10,566 nt of DNA from JAGWFU01 sp035534575 (lineage in GTDB: Archaea > Micrarchaeota > Micrarchaeia > Micrarchaeales > Micrarchaeaceae): NCBI GenBank assembly GCA_035534575.1, contig DATLRT010000043.1, forward strand, positions 1-10,566, in the 5' to 3' direction. Below, in pieces: positions 4,368 to 10,566 of this stretch; position 1 is the first letter of the stretch, and every line of letters starts with the position of its first letter. Under the pieces are notes generated by a model that saw only the letters and a program-made list of their open reading frames with translations, did not search any database and was not told where the DNA came from. The translations under genes were made by a program, and so were the position numbers.

Positions 4368-5378
4368 TCAACCCTTTACCTTTATCTCCTTGTTCAGCTC
4401 CGCGAGGTCGAGCACCCTCCTGTAGATTGGCGGGTGGTTGGAGAACAGGCCCGTCATAAGGCCGTGCACCCCCGACCTCTCCTTATGCATCTGCTTGAGG
4501 AAAGTGTCTATGTTGAGGTCGGGCAGCAGCTCCTTCAGCTCCGCCTCGTGGCTCCTGACATCTTCCACGTCATCAGCACTTGTGAATGGGCTGGCGAAGT
4601 ACATGGACTTTGCCACCGTGTTGCCGTCCCCAGGCTGCCTGACCGCGGGATTCGCACCGTATGCGCTTATCTTGAGCAGTGAGGAGGCGAGGTTCTGCGG
4701 TTTCTTTACCGTGGTCGCGGAGTACTCGTCCGCATAGGACTCCCTTGCCCTGGACAATGAGAGTATCATCAGCTGAAGAACGAAGTAGAGCGCGAATGCC
4801 GCGATGCCTATTACCACTGCGCCTCCTGCGTTGTTCCTGTTATTTCCGCTGCCGCCTCCAAGCATCCCTGAGAAGAACAGGTTCTGCGCCACCATGTACA
4901 TCAGCATCGGCAGGAATGAGACGACCATCATGATTGCCACGTCGTTGTGCCTGAGGTGGCCTATCTCGTGCGCGAGAACGGACTCCATCTCCCCATCGTT
5001 CAGCATCGGCAGCAGTCCCTGATGCACCACCAGCGTTGAGCTGTTCCTCGTCCTTCCGAACACGTATGCGTTGGGATCCTGCCTCGGGGATATCGCTATC
5101 TTGGGCACAGGGACGTTCGCCTGGGTGGCGAGCCTGGTCACCATCTCGTGCAGCTTCGGGTACTCGTCGTCGCCTATGTACTTGAGCTGGCCCATCATCT
5201 TCATGAGAACCGGCGATAGGTACCACTGCGCAAGGAAGAACATCAGCGTGAGGGGGATGACCGCGATTATCCCCACGCCAACGTAGAACATTATGGCGTA
5301 TATTATGCCGAACGCTATCGCGAATATCAGCGCGAGCGTTATGTACATCGTCGCCTTGAGCTTCACTATTCCTGCCAT
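4368..5378 (-). CDS. htpX: HtpX-like membrane zinc metalloprotease (M48)
   Basis: HtpX is an integral membrane protease that degrades damaged membrane proteins. This 336-residue protein has the zinc-binding HEIGH (His137, Glu138, His141) in SVLAHEIGHLRHNDV and the third ligand Glu213 in RARESYADEYS. Two hydrophobic segments lie at the N-terminus (~11-33 and ~36-55), and two more after the active site (~149-170 and ~186-208), as in the family. Other family features are the NAYVFGR substrate-groove strand and SNHPPIYRRV near the end. A Gly/Asn-rich loop (residues ~174-186) joins the later membrane segments. The ATG at 5378 has AGGCGAG just upstream. A promoter is likely in the 45-bp gap behind the upstream 312-aa gene (minus-strand TTACATAA), and taw1 follows in the same transcript. 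Confidence in the family is high. Confidence 0.95.
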   Translation of the reverse strand: MAGIVKLKATMYITLALIFAIAFGIIYAIMFYVGVGIIAVIPLTLMFFLAQWYLSPVLMKMMGQLKYIGDDEYPKLHEMVTRLATQANVPVPKIAISPRQDPNAYVFGRTRNSSTLVVHQGLLPMLNDGEMESVLAHEIGHLRHNDVAIMMVVSFLPMLMYMVAQNLFFSGMLGGGSGNNRNNAGGAVVIGIAAFALYFVLQLMILSLSRARESYADEYSATTVKKPQNLASSLLKISAYGANPAVRQPGDGNTVAKSMYFASPFTSADDVEDVRSHEAELKELLPDLNIDTFLKQMHKERSGVHGLMTGLFSNHPPIYRRVLDLAELNKEIKVKG

Positions 5379-5423
5379 TCTCTCGCCTAGGATAAAGTTA
5401 CGCTAGTTTATGTAAGTTAAGGC

Positions 5424-6362
5424 TTAATACTGTTGCTGCCGGGCTATCCGTTTTCCGCGGGATGTGCAAATACCCCTGCCCATGCCGCTGCGATACAGCC
5501 AGGAATAGAAAGAGGAGTCTTTGTGAGTGCGCAAGGGGAACGCCTTGAAGAAGCGGCTCTCAAGTTCATTACACAAGGCTTCCCTTCCGCTTTCTTTGAA
5601 GAATATTGCCGTAGGGCCACTGAAGCCTAGGGCACGGGCGGTTGAATGCTCCATTGGGCCGTGTCCCATTCCGAGGGTCGATTTAACTACCTGCATCCCC
5701 ATCCTCCCAAGGGATTCCCTATCCGCATCATCGGGTATGCCGATGCAGGGCATTATCGCAAAGCCATTCGTCCTGACCTCCTCCTCAACATTGGTCCGGA
5801 GCATATTGGCCCACTTGTCCACCCCGGTAAAGTGGGGTATGGGCAACACACTTTTTTTGGCTTGTATATAGCGGCAGTTCATTAAATTTTTTACCGTTGA
5901 ATACGAGTATTTGTACTCTTCCTTGGTGTAATAATTTTTTTCGCCGTAAATTCGCTTCAGTGCCTCTAGCTCGATTGCGGTATAGAGCAAATTGTCATGC
6001 ATCCACCTGCCCAATGTGCTTTTCTTATATGCCTCTTGATTGCTCGGCACGGATTTGAACCGCTCTTCTAACCATATTCCCGCCGCGTTCCTCCTGTCCC
6101 TCTTGAAGAGTATTATGACTGGCCCCTTGAACCCGACAAGCTCGGGAACTGACAGCTTGCTGACGTGGTTGAACAGCATCTTGACCTGCAAGAGATCCAG
6201 CCTTGATAGCAGTGCCTTGTTTTCGGCCATGAAGCTGGAACCAATCTCCCTGATTGCAAAGCCCTTTTCCGCAATCTCAGCCTCCAGCTCCGCCTTCGGA
6301 TTCTTCTTCGTGTCAGGCTTGGGAGCCTTGGATTTGACTTTGTCCTTTTCCATCAATGCCAT
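5424..6362 (-). CDS. Unknown protein with two copies of a ~100-residue domain
   Basis: I do not recognise this 312-residue protein, but it is an internal duplication. Residues ~27-121 and ~193-290 share the order: acidic helix, then NGFAI or KGFAI, a ~35-residue helical stretch, GFKGPVIILFKRD against GFSGPTAIFFKES, then a helix ending LEERFK against LESRFF, and a final W/F-rich helix (STLGRWMHDN against SSFYSWLYRS). A linker with many Tyr and Lys (~125-190) separates the copies. The N-terminal 25 residues are Lys/Pro/Asp-rich and probably disordered. There are no membrane segments or known catalytic motifs; basic residues and paired domains would suit a nucleic-acid or protein-binding adaptor, which is speculation. 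The ATG at 6362 has GGTG 5 bp ahead, and a TATA-like sequence lies at 6379-6390 on this strand, back to back with the oxidase promoter. Confidence 0.8.
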   Translation of the reverse strand: MALMEKDKVKSKAPKPDTKKNPKAELEAEIAEKGFAIREIGSSFMAENKALLSRLDLLQVKMLFNHVSKLSVPELVGFKGPVIILFKRDRRNAAGIWLEERFKSVPSNQEAYKKSTLGRWMHDNLLYTAIELEALKRIYGEKNYYTKEEYKYSYSTVKNLMNCRYIQAKKSVLPIPHFTGVDKWANMLRTNVEEEVRTNGFAIMPCIGIPDDADRESLGRMGMQVVKSTLGMGHGPMEHSTARALGFSGPTAIFFKESGREALCNELESRFFKAFPLRTHKDSSFYSWLYRSGMGRGICTSRGKRIARQQQY

Positions 6363-6378
6363 TCTCGCACCAGCGACA

Positions 6379-6416
6379 TGATATGTTAAACCGTTGTTTG
6401 CCGATAATATATTAAA
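6379..6416. promoter_or_regulatory. Divergent promoter region of the oxidase operon and the 312-aa gene
   Basis: On the plus strand gataatatatta (6403-6414) is a good TATA element about 30 bp before the chosen oxidase start at 6445, giving a very short leader. On the minus strand gtttaacatatc (6390-6379) lies 17-28 bp before the ATG at 6362, which would give a leaderless or nearly leaderless mRNA. The two genes therefore share a control region of about 80 bp. Confidence 0.55.
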
Positions 6417-6444
6417 CTTGTGTTCTCAATTAAACGAGAGGGAT

Positions 6445-7785
6445 TTGACGCTTCCGGTAGCCTTGTTTGACAGGTCAGCTATGGGCATATCTCTAGCTGT
6501 GCACATTGTGCTGGCGGTGGTCGGGATGACCCTGCCCGCAATGATAATGATCTACGAGTACTTGGGAATAAGGAGGAAGGACCCCGCGTACCTGGTGCTC
6601 GCGAGGAGGCTCACCACCGCTTTCATCGTGCTGTTCGCAATAGGCACTGCCTCTGGCTTCGTGGTGGCTGCCAACCTCTTCTTCGCATGGCCCACATTCA
6701 TGCAGCTGGTGGGCAACGTAGCGATACTTGCGCCCTTCCTTGAGATCTTCGCCTTCTTCGGCGAGTCGATATTCCTCGCCATCTACCTCTACTCTTACAG
6801 CAGGTTCAAGAGCAGGTACGGGCACGTGGCAATCATGGGAGTCGTCACAATCTTCGCAACTATGAGCGCTGTGTTCATCACCATGCTGAACGCCTTCATG
6901 AACACTCCGGCAGGGTTCAACATAGCCAACTACATCTCCACTGGTCAGATAACCAACGTGAACCCGCTCGCGGTTTTCAACACACCATCCACTTGGATAG
7001 AGGTCTCGCACGTAGTCACCACCAGCTTCTACACAGGTGCGTTCCTCATCGCGATGTTCTTCGCATACAAGCTGCTCAAGAGGTCGATAACTGCGGGAGA
7101 GAGGCAGCTGTACAGGAAGGCGCTCGGCCCCGTAGTGGCGGTGGCGATACTCTTCACCGTGCTGTCAATACTAACCGGAATCGCCTCCATCGCAACGCTC
7201 TACTCTCAGCAGCCGGAGAAGTACGCGGCAATCGAGCTGGACCTTGCACCGATGGCGTTCGCTCCCGAATATCTCGGCGGCTTCTACGTGAACGGCCACA
7301 TAGTTGACGGGATACCAATACCGGGCCTGCAAAGCATGCTGGCCACCGGCAGCCCGAGCGGCACTGTGCCCGGCTTGAGCCAGTATCCGCAGAGCACATG
7401 GCCCCCGCTGATAATACACTTCATGTTCGACCTGATGATAGGGCTCGCCTTGCTGACCGGGCTTGTGCTGCTGATAGTGCTTCTGCTGAAAATACTCAAG
7501 AGGGAAATCTACCCCAGAATCGTGCTTGTCGGCCTGGCGGCCTCTGGCCTGATAGCACTCTTCGTGCTTGAGGACGGCTGGGTGCTCGCCGAGCTGGGGA
7601 GGCAGCCGTGGATAGTCTACAATGTGCTCAGCGTCGCGAATGCGGCCAACACATCCCCGGCGATACTGCCCGTCCTGATCGGCATAATAGCGTTCTACAT
7701 AGCGGTGATACCGCTCACCGTGTTGGTGCTGAAGAGAATCTTCGACTCCAGGCCGCTGGCCAAGGAGCTTGCCGCGAGTGGATGA
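6445..7785 (+). CDS. cydA: Cytochrome bd-type quinol oxidase subunit I
   Basis: This subunit holds the hemes of a membrane oxidase that takes electrons from quinol and reduces O2 to water. I chose a TTG start at 6445 because GAGAGG lies 4 bp ahead and the resulting numbering agrees with the family: His20 (SLAVHIVL) for E. coli His19, Glu100 and Glu107 (LEIFAFFGES) for Glu99 and Glu107, His189 (EVSHVVTTSFYTGAF) for the heme b558 ligand His186. Met327 or Met331 in HFMFDLMIGLAL would be the second b558 ligand. GRQPW (385-389) near the end is the family hallmark. About nine membrane segments are visible. The loop between the fifth and sixth is short (~80 residues), as in the short-Q-loop enzymes. 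An earlier TTG at 6394 would place the TATA box inside the gene. The second subunit follows 1 bp after the stop codon. Confidence 0.93.
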   Translation: MTLPVALFDRSAMGISLAVHIVLAVVGMTLPAMIMIYEYLGIRRKDPAYLVLARRLTTAFIVLFAIGTASGFVVAANLFFAWPTFMQLVGNVAILAPFLEIFAFFGESIFLAIYLYSYSRFKSRYGHVAIMGVVTIFATMSAVFITMLNAFMNTPAGFNIANYISTGQITNVNPLAVFNTPSTWIEVSHVVTTSFYTGAFLIAMFFAYKLLKRSITAGERQLYRKALGPVVAVAILFTVLSILTGIASIATLYSQQPEKYAAIELDLAPMAFAPEYLGGFYVNGHIVDGIPIPGLQSMLATGSPSGTVPGLSQYPQSTWPPLIIHFMFDLMIGLALLTGLVLLIVLLLKILKREIYPRIVLVGLAASGLIALFVLEDGWVLAELGRQPWIVYNVLSVANAANTSPAILPVLIGIIAFYIAVIPLTVLVLKRIFDSRPLAKELAASG

Positions 7786-7786
7786 T

Positions 7787-8725
7787 ATGGCATACGAACT
7801 TCTGTATTACCTGAACTACGGGATACTCGCCGCGTTCCTTTCGATGTTCGCCGTGGAGCTGGGGATGGCTATACGCGCCATGTGCGGCTACTCAGTGCTG
7901 AAGGAGAGGATAAGGCACTACGTTATGCCGCTCTGGGAGATAACCGGAACTTTCGCGGTCTTCTACATCGTGGACCTCGTTGCCACATATCCGAATCTGG
8001 TGCCGGTCATCGCGCCGATTTACATCGGACCCATAATAGCGGCCGCCCTCCTTCTGATATTGAGGAACGCCTTCCTTGCCTACGGAGAGATAATGGGTGG
8101 CCACGCCAAGGAGAAACAGGTTTTTGCGATATACTCGGCCACCACCATAATCATAGCGTTCATCCTTTCTGCAATACTGGGTTCGGTTGTCAGCGGCAGC
8201 GGGGTTGATGTTGCCTCTGGTAGCCTGAATGTGGCCGCGATGCTGTTCAACGGCTTCGGCCTGGCGGTATTTCTCGCGATGGTGCTGATTGGGCTGTTCG
8301 CCGCGTCGGTGCTGATTGGGGACAAAAAGGAGAGGGCCATGCCGGCGGCATCCGCATTCGTTGCCCTGGTGCTTATGCTCTCTGCTCTCGGCTTCGGGAC
8401 CGCCTACGGAGCCGGATTGATAGCCTCCAATGAGTATCTTGTCATACTTTATGCGGTGTTCATTGCTGTTGTAGTGCCTCTCTACCTGGCGGGCAGGGCA
8501 GCGGCAAAGAAGCTCGTCTTTCCGCTCGTGTTCTTCGGCGTGCTATGCTTCGCCGTCATCCAGAACCAGATGCTGTTCAACGGCGCGGCGAGCTTCGCGA
8601 GCTACGTGACCAACACGGCTGGCGCGCAGTACCTCATCATCGCAACAGTCGGCGGCGGCGCGTTCCTGGTGGCTGCGCTATCCTATTTCATTTACCTGAC
8701 CTTCATGAAGAGGGCTACCTCTTGA
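7787..8725 (+). CDS. cydB: Cytochrome bd-type oxidase subunit II (divergent CydB)
   Basis: This 312-residue protein is almost entirely hydrophobic, with about eight or nine membrane segments, and starts at the ATG 1 bp after the stop codon of subunit I, with GGATGAT overlapping that stop. Position and topology make it the partner subunit, which in bd oxidases stabilises the heme-bearing subunit and may help quinone access. The sequence is divergent: the usual GYxxLDGFDLG motif of bacterial CydB near the first segment is replaced by FLSMFAVELGMAIRAM, and it is shorter than the bacterial subunit (~380 residues). The acidic Glu in the first segment (VELGM) and the WEITGTF stretch may be the counterparts of conserved acidic and aromatic positions. 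Its end overlaps the convergent gene by 11 bp. Confidence 0.75.
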   Translation: MAYELLYYLNYGILAAFLSMFAVELGMAIRAMCGYSVLKERIRHYVMPLWEITGTFAVFYIVDLVATYPNLVPVIAPIYIGPIIAAALLLILRNAFLAYGEIMGGHAKEKQVFAIYSATTIIIAFILSAILGSVVSGSGVDVASGSLNVAAMLFNGFGLAVFLAMVLIGLFAASVLIGDKKERAMPAASAFVALVLMLSALGFGTAYGAGLIASNEYLVILYAVFIAVVVPLYLAGRAAAKKLVFPLVFFGVLCFAVIQNQMLFNGAASFASYVTNTAGAQYLIIATVGGGAFLVAALSYFIYLTFMKRATS

Positions 8726-9212
8726 TGCGCTTGGCCAGAAGGACCTCGTCCATTGCGCGGAGCGGAACCCCGTGCTTGTAGAGATGCGCCATGTCGGCCT
8801 TGTCTATTAGCTTCTCGTTGTAGGTGACGTCGTACTCGAAGTGGTACTTCCTCTCCCCTTGATTGCGCCAGAGCACGAAGATGTGGACCTTGCAGGTGCC
8901 ATCGAAGTATAGCTCCGAAACCGGCAGGGTCCAAAGATGGGCGAACTCCTTGCCCTCGGACCTCGTCTTGGCCAGGGTGGCGCTGAATACCCCGACAAGC
9001 AACTTTGCCGTCTTGGGGTCCTTGGCTCTATCCTTCACTAGCGCAACAGAGGACTCTATGGCTGAGGTCAGGCTTCGCTCAAGCCCCATTGCGTGGTACC
9101 CGAAGTCAGTGGAGGAACTCTCAGCCTCGTGGCTGGATGTCCTGCACAGCTTGTCTAAGCTCTCCAACATCAGCCTGCTGCTGCTGGGGCCCTTTGCGCG
9201 TTTTTCGATCAT
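8715..9212 (-). CDS. Unknown 165-residue protein
   Basis: I do not recognise this family. The first ~75 residues are polar and helical with many Ser, Glu and Lys (MIEKRAKGPSSSRLMLESLD). The second half looks like a beta-rich domain: AHLWTLPVSELYFDG, CKVHIFVLWRNQ, RKYHFEYDVTYNEKL, then a helical end with LAKRIKR. No membrane segment or signal peptide is seen, and only two Cys. Its stop codon lies inside the last codons of the oxidase subunit II gene on the other strand (11-bp convergent overlap). A TATA element (minus strand, 9260-9251) lies about 40 bp before the ATG, so it has its own promoter behind the phosphatase gene. A second ATG 14 codons later is possible. Confidence 0.7.
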   Translation of the reverse strand: MIEKRAKGPSSSRLMLESLDKLCRTSSHEAESSSTDFGYHAMGLERSLTSAIESSVALVKDRAKDPKTAKLLVGVFSATLAKTRSEGKEFAHLWTLPVSELYFDGTCKVHIFVLWRNQGERKYHFEYDVTYNEKLIDKADMAHLYKHGVPLRAMDEVLLAKRIKR

Positions 9213-9245
9213 ATGGCATCTACTTTATACTTGGATAAAACGGTT

Positions 9246-9262
9246 ATCAGATATAAAAACTT
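9246..9262 (-). promoter_or_regulatory. Promoter of the 165-residue protein gene
   Basis: On the minus strand, agtttttatatctg ends about 35 bp before the ATG at 9212 and gives a TATA element with the expected spacing and a leader of about 10 bases. It lies in the 55-bp gap behind the stop codon of the phosphatase gene. Confidence 0.55.
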
Positions 9263-9267
9263 TCCTT

Positions 9268-10125
9268 TCATGACTGCCTGAGCGACACAGCAATCGCGGT
9301 CGCGTCGTCGTGGGGCTTGAACCTCATGTACTTCCTGCACTCAGGGTCGGAGTCCTCAAGAGCCCTCACCTTTGAGAGCCAGCCTTCCAGCCCACCGCCA
9401 AGGTACTCCTTGACTATGGCGCCCATGTCGTCCGGCTTGCTCGGATCCGTCTTTGGAATCAGAAGACCGTCAGAGAATATCAGTATGTCGCTCACGGCCT
9501 CGGTGCTCTCCGTGCCAGTGTGCATGAACTTGACATCCTTGTCGCCAGCTATGAAGCCGTAGGTGATGTTTGAGTTGCGCCTGTTCAACTCAAGCTGGCC
9601 CTGTATGGCAGCCCTTGGGTTGGTCGCGCCCGAGTCCACAAACTTCTTCAGCATCAGTAGGCTCTCCATGTCATGCTCGTAGTCCTTTACCAGCAGCTTG
9701 TATGACCCGTCCTTGTATATCGCTATTATGTTGGTGTCAGACACTTGGACCCAGTCAAAAGAGTCCCTCTTCAGCTTGATGGCTGCCACGGATGTGGCCC
9801 AGAGGTTGAGCTTGTCGGAAATGTCCACTCCCTCGCTCGTCATGGCGTCCCTTATGGCGATGTTGGCATCCTTAACCGTGGCGGAAAAGGTCTTTTTGCT
9901 GGCCTCGAATATCCTGACTGCCGTATGAGAGGCTATCCATCCGCCCGTCTTTCCAGTCGCATCGATGAATGGGTTGAGGCTGGTGACTCCGTCAAAGACC
10001 GCGAAAAGCCCCTTATTGGGATTGCAGATAAACGCATCCTCGTTAAGGCTCCCTGAGCCCCTTGACGTTATGTAGTCAGGAGAGTAGCTGAGGGTCTTTG
10101 GGAATGCTGTGCTCTTAATAGGCAT
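9268..10125 (-). CDS. PP2C-family (PPM) protein phosphatase
   Basis: This 285-residue soluble protein has the PP2C metal-binding set in order: Glu29-Asp30 in SGSLNEDAF, Asp45-Gly46 in GLFAVFDGVTS, Asp219-Gly220 in ILIFSDGLLIPK, and Asp273-Asp274 in KPHDDATAIAVSL. These hold two Mn or Mg ions that remove phosphate from Ser or Thr. The flanking strands (WVQVSDTNIIAIYKDG) match the family's core where S/GDSR is usual; here it reads SDTN. It is a bare catalytic domain with normal length and no regulatory domain or membrane anchor. No protein kinase gene is nearby. The start at 10125 has no clear Shine-Dalgarno sequence but has a TATA box 32-42 bp upstream, so a short or leaderless mRNA is likely. 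The family is certain; the substrate is not known. Confidence 0.9.
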   Translation of the reverse strand: MPIKSTAFPKTLSYSPDYITSRGSGSLNEDAFICNPNKGLFAVFDGVTSLNPFIDATGKTGGWIASHTAVRIFEASKKTFSATVKDANIAIRDAMTSEGVDISDKLNLWATSVAAIKLKRDSFDWVQVSDTNIIAIYKDGSYKLLVKDYEHDMESLLMLKKFVDSGATNPRAAIQGQLELNRRNSNITYGFIAGDKDVKFMHTGTESTEAVSDILIFSDGLLIPKTDPSKPDDMGAIVKEYLGGGLEGWLSKVRALEDSDPECRKYMRFKPHDDATAIAVSLRQS

Positions 10126-10156
10126 GATAATTCAGTTAAGTATATTGCGCATTAGG

Positions 10157-10167
10157 AAATATTTAAC
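10157..10167 (-). promoter_or_regulatory. Promoter of the PP2C gene
   Basis: On the minus strand ccgttaaatatttcc contains an AT-rich TATA element about 32-42 bp before the ATG at 10125. Transcription would start roughly 10 bases upstream of the ATG, fitting the lack of a good ribosome-binding site. Confidence 0.5.
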
Positions 10168-10183
10168 GGTTTTGATGGCAGTA

Positions 10184-10223
10184 AATGAGGAAAAAGAAAG
10201 GGGCGCGGCAGGTTACCGCGCCC
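10184..10223 (-). terminator. Hairpin and T-tract terminator after the membrane protein gene
   Basis: Read on the minus strand, gggcgcgg (10223-10216) pairs perfectly with ccgcgccc (10208-10201) around a 7-base loop, and a T-rich tract ctttctttttcc follows at once. It starts 18 bp after the stop codon of the membrane protein gene. The layout is like a bacterial intrinsic terminator; in archaea the T-tract alone may be enough, so the hairpin may instead protect the mRNA 3' end. Confidence 0.7.
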
Positions 10224-10241
10224 AAGTTTGGAAGGATGAAC

Positions 10242-10566
10242 TTACATCCTCTTCTCCATCGCAGTGCCTATCCAGCCGATTATGAAGCCAACTATTATGG
10301 CCCATACCGGGATAGACATCACCGCATTGCTTGTTGCAGTTGCGACCGCAACTATCAGCAACGGCAGTGCTGCACCCATCAAAGCCTTGTCGCCCATCGG
10401 GTTCATCATACCCGTGGAGTCCATTCCAAGCCCAGCGAGGCTTGTGAAGAACAAAGCTATAGTGCTCAATAATCCTATCGCGAGCGCGATAGCCTCCACT
10501 GCAGAAACTGCGCCTCCCGCAGAGATGGCAAACGCTTGCCACATGCTGAAGATCACATACAGGAAA
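10242..10566 (-). CDS. Small membrane protein, possibly cut by the window edge
   Basis: The frame ends at 10242 and is open to the right edge; a GTG at 10556 is the first possible start inside the window (104 residues), but in-frame codons before it are also open, so the gene may begin outside. Three or four hydrophobic segments are visible (about residues 3-20, 21-42, 58-77 and 79-98 from the GTG), with Gly/Ala/Ser-rich helices and a loop MDSTGMMNPMGDKALMG between the second and third. The end is basic (MEKRM), which suggests the C-terminus is in the cytoplasm. I do not recognise the family. A hairpin terminator follows, so it ends its own transcript ahead of the PP2C gene. Confidence 0.65.
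   Translation of the reverse strand, partial: FLYVIFSMWQAFAISAGGAVSAVEAIALAIGLLSTIALFFTSLAGLGMDSTGMMNPMGDKALMGAALPLLIVAVATATSNAVMSIPVWAIIVGFIIGWIGTAMEKRM

Noticed and set aside
6394..6444. Oxidase subunit I starting at TTG 6394
   Set aside because: The TATA element at 6403-6414 would lie inside the gene, and the later TTG at 6445 has a Shine-Dalgarno sequence and puts the heme ligands at the positions expected from the E. coli protein.
10185..10472. Plus-strand 95-residue frame opposite the membrane protein gene
   Set aside because: Its composition (His, Cys and Arg runs) is that of an antisense frame, it covers the terminator hairpin, and the minus-strand frame has clear membrane segments.
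1..10566. CRISPR array or insertion sequence
   Set aside because: No regularly spaced direct repeats and no transposase-like frame with terminal inverted repeats were seen. The repeats at the left end are explained by the template and variable regions.

Overview
The window is archaeal. The evidence is a radical-SAM wyosine synthase of the Taw1/TYW1 family, a tRNA-Ala gene split by a bulge-helix-bulge intron in its T-loop, TATA-type promoters about 25-30 bp ahead of several genes, several probably leaderless or short-leader starts, and MazF-like and VapBC toxin-antitoxin pairs. Small compact genes, a two-subunit cytochrome bd-type oxidase and a lone PP2C phosphatase would fit a DPANN lineage such as Micrarchaeota/Parvarchaeota, but the phylum is an inference and not proven by this sequence.

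The most interesting part is the left end. On the minus strand lies an operon of a small unknown gene (1410-1048) and a 240-aa protein gene (1043-321). An 84-bp stretch of the latter (499-416) is a near copy of an 87-bp non-coding stretch further downstream (128-42). I count 18 base substitutions between the copies. All 18 fall on adenines of the downstream copy (18 of 25 aligned adenines changed, 0 of 59 non-adenines), apart from one 3-bp gap. The downstream copy reads as AAC-rich codons in the frame of the gene. This is the signature of a diversity-generating retroelement (DGR): variable region (VR) in the target gene, then template repeat (TR), with the reverse transcriptase expected just beyond the left edge.

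From 1541 to 3325 the plus strand holds the intron-containing tRNA-Ala(GGC), then a vapBC pair whose toxin gene overlaps a rhodanese-like gene by 4 bp, then a second toxin-antitoxin pair (ribbon-helix-helix-like antitoxin and MazF/PemK-like toxin). Both pairs have an AT-rich inverted repeat at the promoter, probably the autoregulatory operator.

From 3332 to 6362 the minus strand holds an htpX-taw1 operon (membrane zinc protease and wyosine synthase) and, upstream of it, an unrecognised 312-aa protein made of two copies of one ~100-residue domain. A short divergent promoter region separates this from a plus-strand operon (6445-8725) encoding the two subunits of a cytochrome bd-type quinol oxidase. 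The second oxidase gene overlaps convergently by 11 bp with an unknown minus-strand gene (9212-8715), followed upstream by a PP2C-family phosphatase gene (10125-9268), and a small membrane protein gene cut by, or starting at, the right edge (10566-10242) with a hairpin-plus-T-tract terminator.
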